From Elysia chlorotica (taxonomy: Eukaryota; Mollusca; Gastropoda; Plakobranchidae): 64,000 nt of DNA. The stretch is taken from contig RQTK01000141.1 in assembly GCA_003991915.1 (NCBI GenBank), forward strand, positions 405,348 through 469,347. Reading direction: 5' to 3'. The position numbers and the translations under genes were made by a program. The notes beneath the pieces are model-generated. The model was given only the letters and a program-made list of their open reading frames with translations, searched no databases and was not told the origin of the DNA. Positions 45,501 to 51,861 of this stretch are shown here, piece by piece (within the stretch, counting starts at the first letter, position 1; each line of letters starts with the position of its first letter).

Positions 45501-46013
45501 AACTTTGACATCATTACAGTCTATCTCCAAAGCTTCATTATAATACTCAATTGCCTCATTGAAGTCAGCAGTTTTAGCTGCACGAACACCTTGATCATGT
45601 AGGGACTTCACCTACATAGTATAAAACAAACCAGAGATAATATCATTTCCTTAACTACTTTTTCTGACATCGTTTCAATTTCAGAGAAAAAGTTAGGTGT
45701 TCTGTTTCACAACCATTAAGTGATGATCTTATCTTGAATTTTGTTCATAAGCCTTATAGTGTTAGTGTTTTTACTTCAATAAGAAGTAACCCCTAACATC
45801 ATGCACAGATTTGATAAGTATTACACACTGAAAACTGTTAAAGGTTTGATATTCATCTTCACCACTATGTCAAAAACAATAGTTCAGAAAAGAATCAGTT
45901 TAGCTTACCTCATTAATTTCTTCTGCTTCACTGATAGCTTCACTTCCCTCTGCCAAGCTAGGTAAACTGTAGCTACCCAGCAAAGGTGAGCTAAACTGTC
46001 CTAAATGGTCCAT
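15620..46013 (-). CDS. TTC28-like TPR-CHAT protein (30 coding exons)
   Basis: A large minus-strand gene assembled from 30 exons with matching splice phases, about 1,660 codons. The order is a short N-terminus, TPRs (exons 2-11), a CHAT (caspase-like) domain (exons 12-21) and a C-terminal extension with no domain I recognise (exons 22-30). The architecture and CHAT-flanking motifs resemble TTC28, a TPR-rich protein linked in mammals to midzone and cytokinesis (family knowledge). It is shorter than human TTC28 (about 2,480 aa) and has fewer TPRs, so it may be a divergent orthologue or a related paralogue. The start is the ATG at 46013. A 5' untranslated exon may lie near 49741-49790. The phase between exons 22 and 23 does not match, so a small exon or a different border is missing there. 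Introns host a Penelope-like element, LINE fragments, SINEs and both assembly gaps. Confidence 0.85.
16320..16495 (+). mobile_element. tRNA-derived SINE, copy 1
   Basis: It shares with the copy at 40585-40835 the core 'cctactggttgggtcggtgt', then 'agtttaat-tga-cggct', and the end segment 'gacgttgaacgttaaacc...actcaac'. It lies in the last intron of the TTC28-like gene. The tRNA-like head is decayed in this copy. Confidence 0.6.
16541..16812. repeat. Compound (ATT)n / (TAG)n microsatellite
   Basis: ATT repeats at 16541-16605 pass through imperfect TAG/GCAG triplets into a long perfect TAG array at about 16735-16812. The poly-Ile/poly-Val reading across it is an artefact. Confidence 0.9.
19530..20390 (-). 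mobile_element. LINE 3' end (CR1/jockey-like), truncated
   Basis: On the minus strand, 20379 down to 20002 reads as the distal reverse-transcriptase region of a non-LTR retrotransposon: KNLGLIVDHHLTIESHINHL, ISRKTLAFAFILSRLDHCNS, LDRLQRCQDSAARMV and HVTPLLKHLD. The 3' untranslated part continues to about 19530, where the element ends in an (ATT)-like tail (on the plus strand aataataatacagtc). The catalytic RT core is missing through 5' truncation. The same family occurs at 1985-2700, and its tail recurs at 39505-39665. It lies in an intron of the TTC28-like gene. Confidence 0.8.
20398..20540. repeat. A-rich low-complexity tract
   Basis: Nearly pure A with scattered T and few other bases. It lies next to the 5' truncation point of the LINE fragment. 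No coding meaning. Confidence 0.9.
20815..21035. repeat. GA-rich purine tract
   Basis: An imperfect run of GAGGAA/GAAGAG units on the plus strand. Simple-sequence origin is likely; the Leu-rich minus-strand reading is an artefact. Confidence 0.8.
21340..21745 (+). pseudogene. LINE reverse-transcriptase C-terminal remnant, copy 1
   Basis: Broken forward reading with the typical end of a LINE polyprotein: a tail resembling GCEAWTISKQMQKKLEAA, then VLQEANTKK, LIQLVDAK and a GH-V-R-E-like segment. It is alignable along its length with 60325-60745 (shared 'aggcttggacaatctca', 'acaggaagctaaca', 'aaagcatggt/cact'). Multiple stops and frameshifts. It lies in an intron of the TTC28-like gene. Confidence 0.65.
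22034..22326. repeat. Tandem repeat of about 80-110 bp units
   Basis: Units beginning attggaccaagatatagatc occur at 22036 and 22143. The sub-unit 'agtttggctttaaaacaaat' occurs three times (about 22086, 22194, 22265), each followed by 'gaaaaggaaacaatcaac' or a close variant. The copies are nearly identical, so the expansion is recent. It is intronic, with no coding potential. Confidence 0.85.
24065..32737 (-). CDS. TTC28-like exons 12-21: CHAT domain
   Basis: Exons: 32528-32737, 31872-32021, 31090-31283, 30539-30747, 29642-29911, 28993-29164, 28353-28519, 27870-28085, 27130-27277 and 24065-24237. CHAT landmarks in order: ATVLYYTLMDQLLLIWVLQP (exon 12); LRRLFDMLIGPVSD and a strand reading VVIVPDKQLRACPFPSLLDY (exon 14); HVSSVPCLLLLD (exon 15); Ser/Arg-rich inserts (exons 15-16); FKQISDPRAALVFGCPNIS (exon 17); TAHIVHI joined to ATWACLKEGLLLM (exons 18/19); KIVVLSSSGLSA (exon 19); CESVLVCLWPIPDDA (exon 20); and NHPYHWTSFLLVG (exon 21), the usual CHAT C-terminal strand. 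The expected catalytic His and Cys positions appear to be Trp and Ser. Confidence 0.88.
24580..24665 (-). mobile_element. tRNA-derived SINE, copy 2 (head only)
   Basis: On the minus strand it reads as a tRNA-like head: tggtagagccacc (A-box-like), then ggttgtatccc (B-box-like), then the family core ctactggttggga. Confidence 0.55.
25315..25936. repeat. Segmental tandem duplication with CT microsatellites, next to a gap
   Basis: The segment 'tcgtcaactcc...gcactttttag' followed by 'actcaaagagtttga-atgtaggtgtga' and 'ccagaaagtaggagttga' occurs at about 25330-25470 and again at 25715-25850. Each copy leads into a (CT)n array (25500-25625 and 25878-25936). The second array runs into a gap of 74 Ns (25937-26010). 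The duplication and the repeat probably caused the assembly break. Confidence 0.85.
25937..26010. other. Assembly gap (74 N)
   Basis: A run of N directly after a (CT)n array, in an intron of the TTC28-like gene. Confidence 0.99.
26905..27005 (+). mobile_element. tRNA-derived SINE, copy 3 (body)
   Basis: It carries the core 'ccctactgtttgggttggtg', then 'tcagtataatgtgatcagcc' and 'ggtaccctgc', matching the bodies at 16390-16470 and 40660-40730. Confidence 0.55.
27303..27592. repeat. Duplicated 100-bp intronic segment
   Basis: A segment containing 'aaaagcacataat-aggtttg', then 'gcatagctataataaggtt' and 'taaaatattatctatc', occurs at about 27305-27410 and 27485-27585 with few differences, separated by about 75 bp. 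Confidence 0.8.
32800..32905 (+). mobile_element. tRNA-derived SINE, copy 4 (head and core)
   Basis: Reads tagtttagtgatagagcag (A-box-like), then a B-box-like ggttctgtcatct, then 'ttccctactggttgggtcag'. It lies in the TTC28-like intron just upstream of the Penelope-like element. Confidence 0.55.
33230..35377 (+). pseudogene. Reverse transcriptase + GIY-YIG endonuclease, frame-broken
   Basis: The N-terminal part is readable from about 33230 with a frame break near 33350. It continues at 33476-33771 (LIAADKTNNYYKLN, FITLKDHKPNFRNKPSCRLI), ends in a stop at 33769-33771, and resumes in another frame over KIVEKIVHEVKIKTAMNQW. The main block has motif A as FDICDFYPSI, a motif B-like MGSYDGAEICELVGLFLL and motif C as GLYRDDGLA. 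Next come a basic linker, a Cys-rich segment (CNCRDKTACPLEGMC) and a GIY-YIG-like domain (GVVYRATV, DTYIGITSNEFKTRYNQH). The tail has CNLCISEKFYIL and TTCPHRYKHLL. The open 518-codon frame suggests fairly recent insertion. Confidence 0.78.
35351..35406 (+). ncRNA. Hammerhead-ribozyme-like motif at the retroelement 3' end
   Basis: Core read by eye: CCGAAGA at 35358-35364 (canonical CUGANGA with one U-to-C change). Stem II is GAGCGG (35365-35370) pairing perfectly with CCGCTC (35380-35385) around a 9-nt loop. GAAA follows at 35386-35389. Stem III is the palindrome CACATGTG (35390-35397). The UC at 35398-35399 makes the expected cleavage position GUC. Stem I is weak (two pairs, a mismatch, one pair). 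The ORF stop codon (35375-35377) lies in the stem II loop. Penelope-like elements are known to carry hammerheads with short palindromic stem III. The C4 change would probably weaken or abolish cleavage. Confidence 0.65.
35781..40946 (-). CDS. TTC28-like exons 6-11: further TPRs
   Basis: Exons: 40858-40946, 40087-40177, 38818-38976, 38308-38445, 36833-36981 and 35781-36007. They encode TPR-like helices: HHNTGMLNEILG, then HYDEALECYKEYLSISKK, then NWPLALTYHGQQLALASQ, then GAIEHYNQMLLLCRSR, then EALSLAQRFGLSDLE. Exon 11 (QLAQCYDGMQTVLARASNKL) corresponds to the helical region before CHAT in TTC28. Phases agree from exon to exon (2, 1, 2, 2, 2, 1, 0). The intron between exons 10 and 9 holds a LINE fragment, and the intron after exon 11 holds the Penelope-like element. 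Confidence 0.88.
37370..37802 (-). pseudogene. LINE reverse-transcriptase fragment (CR1/Rex1-like)
   Basis: On the minus strand 37802-37608 reads QGTVLSPFLFSIYTSD, then a decayed YADD box (YAGNTAL), then QEIDSLVK. After a stop it continues as CDRNRLVLNVNKTKEMVFDF down to about 37500 and a further degraded part to about 37370. It matches the homologous part of the LINE at 51.9-53.8 kb (GCVLSPILYSIYTNDY, FADDTTL, LNVDKTKEIIFDF). Intronic in the TTC28-like gene, same strand as the gene. Confidence 0.8.
39311..39505. repeat. (AAT)n array interrupted by a 16-N gap
   Basis: AAT repeats at about 39311-39400, Ns at 39404-39419, then GATGATTATGAT and further AAT repeats to 39505. It abuts the LINE tail at 39505. 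Poly-Asn/poly-Ile readings are artefacts. Confidence 0.95.
39505..39665 (-). mobile_element. LINE 3' tail fragment
   Basis: The plus strand reads acagtttatttatagtgcgt, then 'catatctaataatctcagctca' and 'tggagacagagtgg'. This parallels 19541-19640 (agtctattttttatagagtg, 'ccatatccaataaactcagctca', 'tagagacagtgac'). In both places it is preceded by an AAT run, so the array is the 3' tail of this LINE family. Confidence 0.65.
40580..40838 (+). mobile_element. tRNA-derived SINE, best copy
   Basis: The most complete member. It has a tRNA-like head from about 40585 with the B box ggttcaatccc near 40636, then the core 'cctactggttgggtcggtgtcagtttaatatgaccggctgagacag', a body to 'gtgctgactttggacg', and the end 'ttaaaccaactcaac'. 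It is about 250 bp, in an intron of the TTC28-like gene. Pol III promotion is inferred from the B box. Confidence 0.75.
41247..41337. repeat. Dispersed repeat shared with 56259-56345
   Basis: Both stretches read agtttacctgt, then a variable part, then 'agcaa-caccca', 'atgcccgccgggtcctgcat' or 'acgcccactgggtcatgcat', then 'caaac-a-g-cctg' and 'cggccaaaa/cagaaca'. About 90 bp, same orientation. Family unknown. Confidence 0.6.
41480..42270 (-). pseudogene. Unrecognised decayed open frame
   Basis: On the minus strand two overlapping frames read like protein: a Glu/Ser-rich stretch (SVGGSIVEETEEILTQSFE, DVSNSMGLNIESTSENVGK, a run reaching LDLEESNTEML). After a frame change comes a segment containing YDGQTYGTRITYKCDQGTTF and a Ser/Pro/Cys-rich stretch ending at 41728. 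Further decayed sequence continues to about 41480. It sits in a TTC28-like intron, has no splice sites that suit the gene, and resembles no family I know. A decayed transposon ORF is the likeliest explanation. Confidence 0.35.
43247..46013 (-). CDS. TTC28-like exons 1-5: N-terminus and first TPRs
   Basis: Exons: 45909-46013 (starts MDHLGQF, phase 0), 45402-45611, 44905-45082, 43923-44158 and 43247-43590. Exon 2 encodes a canonical TPR pair: helices with AAKTADFNEAIEYYNEAL, then ARSLAFLQQRRTSEA and DPNNAQ. Exon 3 continues with GHLLQGLSLHQSGHHKAAL and ALELDP. Exon 4 has FQNHRYEECISVLE and a run ending AAIELYQECLSLA. Exon 5 has MATLHLERGDTHQAIIFYEK, then an acidic, Ser-rich insert of about 40 residues, then LNLSIAYKTIGNMSVAARHAEK. 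All borders have GT donors and AG acceptors on the minus strand, and phases 0, 0, 1, 0 and 2 carry through. Confidence 0.9.
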
Positions 46014-46889
46014 GATCTATTTCTTCAAGTGAAAAGCAAAAAAAATGTATTTTAAAAAATGGCATGTGAGGGTATTTTAAAACTATCAGAATTCTCCCTG
46101 AGCAAGATGCCATAATTATGTATTGCTTTTGTTTTGTTCTTTAAATTCCATTTCATGATTTGAGTAATTTGCAGTCATAACTATGAAGCTACGTTTCTCA
46201 TGACAAAAAGTTGGACCAATCTGTCTCATGAAAATATAAAAGAAAAAATTCTAATTACTATAAGTGTCACTCCTTTAATATAACCTCCATCACCACCAGA
46301 TATAATTTTAATTTTGCAAATTCTTTCTGGTCCCCTGTAACTGAATATATTAATTATCTTAATCAGCTGAATAAATTGTATACTTCCCCTTTCCATACAT
46401 ATATATCCTAATTTTATACTCAAGGGTTGAATGACAAAAGTACACTAATAAATGGCATTGTTCACATAAATTCTTTAACTATAGACATTGTGCAAAATCA
46501 AAAACAAATTTTCGATGGAATAGATGTTCATCTTCAGATAACCATATTTTGCTTTTAGTTTAGCACTAACTTTTTATATAAGCATGCAAAGTATAGCTCT
46601 TATTTCTGACTTGTCTTTGAGGACATCCAAATGTAAATAATCTAGCTTAGATATTAATAATGCATTTTGGATGGAAAAAAAAGAGGAACATTTTTATGGA
46701 AAATGGATGTAATTAGTGTATGTGCCTATAACAATTAGGCTATACAAGTTGCTCGTATTCAATGCTCTTCTTGGAAAATAATATTACAAGAAATCACATT
46801 TTATATTTGTTCTATTCTAAATAACTTTCTTTTGAAGCATTATATGTAAGCTATTGGTTTATTTTTATCCTATTTCTTTGTTGTGTTTT

Positions 46890-49040
46890 TGTTGCGACCT
46901 CAAATTTCATATGTTTTACTGCATGTTTCTGTCTTTGTATACCCCTGTGGTCTTTCTCTGTCCACTCTATAATGTTGCTTTGTTGTTGTTAGATTCGTTT
47001 GTGATTGGGCGCGTTTCGGCCAATCGTCTCGCGAGGAGCGCCAAGCATTCCTGAGCCCTTGATCGAGTTGGTATCGGAGATGGCCAGTTGTCGGACGTCC
47101 TAGGTCTGAAGCCTGATACAATTATTTATCTTTCACTTTACTTAAACATTTTCTTGAAGTTCATTTCTAAAGTTTGCTGTTGTATGTCTGATGAGCTGAG
47201 CCCTCCCTAAGATAAATTCTTTTACATTTTTTGTATTTTTATTATATTTTTCCCTCGATTTAGATTCTGAACTTGTAACTTTTGCGGACCATGTGGTACA
47301 TATACTAAACATAGGTGTCTACAGGTTGTTATTATTGTGCCTCGCTTACCACTTGGAATGAAATCTAGATTTTCTAGACTGTTTTACTGGAGTTGTATTT
47401 GAATCCTGATTTATTTGTTTGCTTTAGAATTAAACACTTGTTTTATTCTCTTTATTGGGATTGGAGACATCTAGGTAAGGAATTATCCCCTTTGTTATGT
47501 TTTCCGCTTTGTTTCAATGATGCTCTTTGTGCTACATGCTGCTGATTAGTCATGAAAGGGATTTTATATATTTATCTATCAATTCCCTTGGTTTGTGCTT
47601 GTACTGTTAAATTCACCATTTAAGCTTGTGCTCTGGATTATGTGTAATTAGAACATATAGTACATGTACTTTCATTCCCACCTCTGGATTTGTGTATGAA
47701 ATTAATTTACTTCTTTGGGTGTTGGGAAGACTTAGTGCTCCGACTTTGTCACATATTCATTTTATCATCGTGAAGTAGCTTGTTGAGGTAAATTTTTGCT
47801 ATAATCTTGCCCTTGTTTACTAACTACATTGTAATATCTTAATAAATGTATCCCTTGAGAATAATTATTGCCTATGATATGGGGAGTTAATATATCTTCG
47901 TCCTGCACAGATCATACTGTGAGTGATGATAGATACATGTATTATTGAGACCAAGTCCCCCTTTTCTGGCTTTGTTTTCCTCGTGGTCAACTATAAACTG
48001 AGACTTATTGCCTTTACCTTTCAGTGTCATAACAATTTTAGGATGTCTGATAAGTCTATTAGGCCTTCTGCATACACATTACTGTCGAGGTTCTCTGCAT
48101 TTCAACCTTTGTATTAAATTTATATTTATCTCTGGTTTGGTGCTAGTATAATAACTGTATTAGGCCCTCTACATACACATTACTATTGGTATACTCTGCT
48201 TTTCAACCATTGTACTAAGTTCATATTTACCTTTGATTTGGTGCTATTATGAGTATACTGTAATTCACTATTTCCTTTTGTGTATATTTTAGGCGTTCTT
48301 TGTTTGATTACCTATGCCTTTGATTTTCACTTTTTGCCCTCTTGTATCATTATCTTTCTCTCTCTCTCTCTGTCTGTCTGTCTGTCTGTCTGTCTCCTCT
48401 TGGTATGAAGATAGTGTTTGTGTCTGTCTTATTGTTTACTTGTCTCCCTTTGCGTCTCTCAGTAGAATGGCTCATGTCACTGTTTTCGGCCTTGTTCTGC
48501 TTGGATATAGAGTGTTGGACAGTTTAGCTGTAGTGTCTGTTGAGATACTTATATTTTACTCTAGTTTTGACTAGATTTATGTTATTCTCTTTCCTGATGC
48601 TTGGTTGAGAATGTGTTTTGATTGCACTGAATCGCCGTAGTTAAGCTTTGTCTGTTTGTATGAAATTACATACTTAGTAGTTTGCCTTACTTTAACCACT
48701 ACCTGCCTCTCCTTTAATTTCACTCCTTTCTTCTGCCATGACTTTATTCGTGAAGTATGTTGCGATCTTCATTTGGCGGTTTACGTAACCTCTAGACTAT
48801 CTCTGAAATCTTTTTTAACTTGCTGAATGATTTGAGATAGTTCTGTGTTTTAACCATGTCTTCACATATATGATTTTCATGTAATTTTATTTATTCTTTC
48901 CCTATTTATAACATATAATTTTTTTCTTATAATTATTTTCAGTTGGACTTGTTCTGTCGGCTGGATTTTAGTAATGTGTTGTAAATTAATAAAAGTTTGA
49001 AACTTTTAATGCTGTGCTCGTGTTCCAGCACCTTCTCACA
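46890..49040 (+). repeat. 2.15-kb T-skewed block, possible solo LTR
   Basis: Strongly T-over-A biased throughout, unlike its flanks. It begins TGTTGCGACC and ends CTTCTCACA (TGT...ACA). Near the left it has a GC-rich island (46995-47105) with an inverted pair of CCAAT-type boxes (attggg, ccaatcg). Near the right it has an AATAAA signal at about 48986, some 50 bp before the end. It also contains (TC)n/(TGTC)n at 48357-48395. No open frame. No matching target duplication could be seen, so LTR identity is tentative. Confidence 0.35.
48057..48256. repeat. Diverged tandem duplication, about 100-bp unit
   Basis: 'attaggcc-tct-catacacattact' followed by 'ctctgc-tttcaacc-ttgta-taa-tt' and 'ggtttggtgcta' occurs at about 48059 and 48158. 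The two copies differ at roughly one position in eight. Confidence 0.8.
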
Positions 49041-49740
49041 CATAAAAAGATCATAAATGTCTACAAAGGTGAATACATGTAGTTAAAATTGTAATCTGAG
49101 TTTGTTGTGAGTAAATTGTAAGCCGGATTAGGTTTGCCTAGGTGACAATCATATGAAGTGTAATTTGAGTGAGTTATTAGCAGAATTCAAGGCCTACAGA
49201 TATAGTCGATCTTGAAGTGTCCGTTATCTTGGGTGGATTTACTATCTACTCTGAGAACGCTATCTGCCACCTGATACCTGTTCTACTAAATGGAAAACAA
49301 CCTCATCTCCACTTAATATGGCGTCTACTTATCTCGATAATAAACACTGCATAACAAAACAGTAAAAACGGCATGTGCCTCACAGGAGTAGGCTAGGCCT
49401 AAATAGCTGTACATTTATTTACAATTGCATTATCATTCAAATAATGTAAATTTGTAAGAACGTATGAATCAACTCGATTTAAAAAAAAACATCTAGATAT
49501 CTAGATTCTAAATGATCTGACTCAAGATTTAAGGCATGGGTCTAGAATCTATGCTAAATTAAGCTCCAGGTGGAATAATGGATCAACTAGTACAGGCATA
49601 TTTCTGATGATCACACTGATCCATAAGTTTCGATGATGAAACTCTGAATGAAGAAAAATCATGAGAGAATATAGCTCCTTGACAATTTGCAAAAGCATAA
49701 CAAATTAACATAGATACACATGTACCTTTTTTTTCTCTTC

Positions 49741-49790
49741 AATGATCCACCATGTTCCAAGGCACATCCGCCATTTTGTATCTATGCCAA
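49741..49790 (-). promoter_or_regulatory. Candidate first exon/promoter of the TTC28-like gene with ATGGCGG motif
   Basis: On the minus strand the sequence acaaaATGGCGGATG resembles the YY1-type element found at many metazoan start regions. It opens a short upstream frame (MADVPWNMVDH, stop near 49740) and is followed by a purine tract and a GT donor-like gtacat at about 49725. It lies about 3.7 kb upstream of coding exon 1. Inference from motif and orientation only. Confidence 0.4.
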
Positions 49791-49820
49791 ACACAATTGT
49801 CAAGAACATGTACTCTTTTT

Positions 49821-49821
49821 C

Positions 49822-49895
<74 letters not shown>

Positions 49896-49901
49896 GAGGG
49901 A

Positions 49902-49941
<40 letters not shown>

Positions 49942-50182
49942 AATAATAATAATTATAATAATAATAAGAAGAACAAGAACAAAAACAACAACAGCAACAG
50001 CAGCGGCAACAACAACGACAATAACAAGAATAACACCAACATCACAACCATCACCACCATTTAGAGCCTCTATGTGAGAGAGAGAGAGAGCGAGAGAGAT
50101 TGAGAGAGAGGAGGGAGAGAGATAGAGAGATAGAGAAAGAGAGCAAGAGAGAGAGGAGATAGAGAAAGAGAGCAATATATAT

Positions 50183-50250
<68 letters not shown>
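49821..50250. repeat. Microsatellite cluster between divergent genes: (AAT)n, (GAT)n, (AG)n
   Basis: AAT repeats at 49821-49893, GAT repeats at 49905-49941, imperfect AAC/AAT to about 50060, then GA-rich arrays at 50078-50250 with a short TATATA at 50175-50186. Poly-Asn, poly-Asp and poly-Ile readings are artefacts. Confidence 0.92.
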
Positions 50251-50253
<3 letters not shown>

Positions 50254-50428
50254 ATACGTATTATTTGCTGAAATTTAAATAGATAAATAAATACATTAAA
50301 AAGCAGACAAATAATGCGATCTACCAAAGTTTGCAATATACGAACATCTTGATTTCTTTCTTATTTCTGCGAAGCAACTTTTAAAGTACGAAAAAGGAGA
50401 CCGGCTGCAACACGATTTCGATGTTGTT

Positions 50429-50523
50429 TACAAATGGCGGCCGCTCCAGCGTTTCAATGTAGGATTAGCCAAACTTTCCAAGTTTCTTCAAGCTTCTTGT
50501 AGTGTTGTCATAAAAAGTGGAAT
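50429..50523 (+). promoter_or_regulatory. IRAK1BP1 upstream region: ATGGCGG motif and upstream ORF
   Basis: caaATGGCGGCCGC at 50431-50444 matches the YY1-type core-promoter/TIS element. The ATG at 50434 opens a 22-codon upstream frame ending at 50502, 21 bp before the IRAK1BP1 start codon at 50524 and in a different frame. It may mark the transcription start or damp translation; both are inference. Confidence 0.45.
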
Positions 50524-51790
50524 ATGTCTTTCGATAGACCCATACGAGTTTTTACTGATATAAAAAATGGAAACAAAATGAACTCAGGCTTTACTGTAGC
50601 ACAAAACTCAGAGAAAGGAATACAAGAGGCGATCGCACTGTCATCGATGGATCGTCAAATTAGCGTTTCAGGTGTCGGCGAACTTACTATCGCTCCAGAT
50701 CGCTATTCGATTACAATCAAGTGCCATGCTTCGAAAGATACTGTTCAAGATGCCAAGAATAGTGTAATGCGACGAACAGATTATATTGTTCAAAGTTTAC
50801 AAAATAGTGCTTTGAAGGTAAATCCAGAGTCCTGGTCCAACTGGAACTGTGCTTTCATGAAGTTTTTAAAATGTTTATGCTTTATGTTTAAATGCAGTGT
50901 ATAGTATTAATAAAAATTAATACATTTTCCCATGTAAGTGCACATGGTCTCTCTCACCAACAGCTTTTTACTATCTGCAAGCGCTAGAGGTTGGCATTTT
51001 TTAACTTCCAGTTTTCAAAAAGAACCCAAGCTGTCTCTTAGGTTACCTAGGAGGTCCTAATCATGCTGGGACCCCAGAGAAGGATACATAGAACTTAGTC
51101 ATAATACACTAATGCTGATCTCATGTCAGATTTGAGCAAGGATAATCTGATTAGAAGATAGAAGCTCTTTAGATCATATGACTGTACTATCTTGCCCCTC
51201 TAAATGTATTCATTCATAAACTTGTAATGCCATTTATTTATAATCAATGTTTCTCTCAATAAACGATTAAAAATGAAGCTCAAAATGTTTTTTAGGCTGT
51301 GAATGTGAAGCTGCTATTTCTAGTTGATATAGCTTGACACTGAGGCCTTCACAGCATACATGGTTAATTACCAGGTCTTTCATGTTTAATTATCATATTA
51401 TTTTGGCTGTGGATATCACTCATTTTTACAGGAAGGAGATTATGAAATATATCAACATGTGACACACTCTGATTCCATGGCTCATGTCCATTGTGAAGTT
51501 GAGGCTCACTTCACAGATATTCAAAAGTGCCAAAATGTTGCAAACTTTCTGTCAGAGAAACTGGGCCCAGGTGTCTCTGTATCTTTGCCCTGGTGTTACC
51601 ATGCTCGAGGAAGCATGGACAAACTCAGGTAATCTTTATCAATCACAATTGATTGATTGAATCCTAGATATATTCCAATTCTTTTAATGGCATGTAAGCA
51701 AAGGAATAGTCCTAATTGTACTTTATTTACTATAGTTTTAAATGTTGCATAATTCTAACTATATATGAAAGTCCTTAAAGGTAACTGAAA

Positions 51791-51861
<71 letters not shown>

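Larger units (their letters stand above)
46014..49740 (-). other. Probable 5' intron of the TTC28-like gene
   Basis: No coding signal is visible. An AG acceptor-like site lies just upstream of the exon 1 ATG, and a candidate non-coding first exon lies at about 49741-49790, so this stretch would be the first intron; that is inference. It contains the T-skewed block at 46890-49040 and CTAGAT motifs at 49490-49560. Confidence 0.4.

Noticed and set aside
15620..46013. Bacterial-type TPR-CHAT (Craspase-like) immune protease transferred into the genome
   Set aside because: The gene has 30 exons with metazoan splice sites, resembles animal TTC28, and appears to lack the catalytic dyad; no gRAMP or CRISPR context exists.
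48314..48574. Ser/Leu-rich ORF in the T-skewed block
   Set aside because: Driven by (TC)n and (TGTC)n repeats; no support as a gene.
46890..49040. Firm call of an LTR retrotransposon
   Set aside because: No gag-pol sequence, primer-binding site or target duplication could be seen, so only a tentative repeat call was kept.
49705..50175. Poly-Asn/Asp/Ile/Ser ORFs on both strands between the divergent genes
   Set aside because: All are readings of AAT, GAT and AG arrays in different frames.
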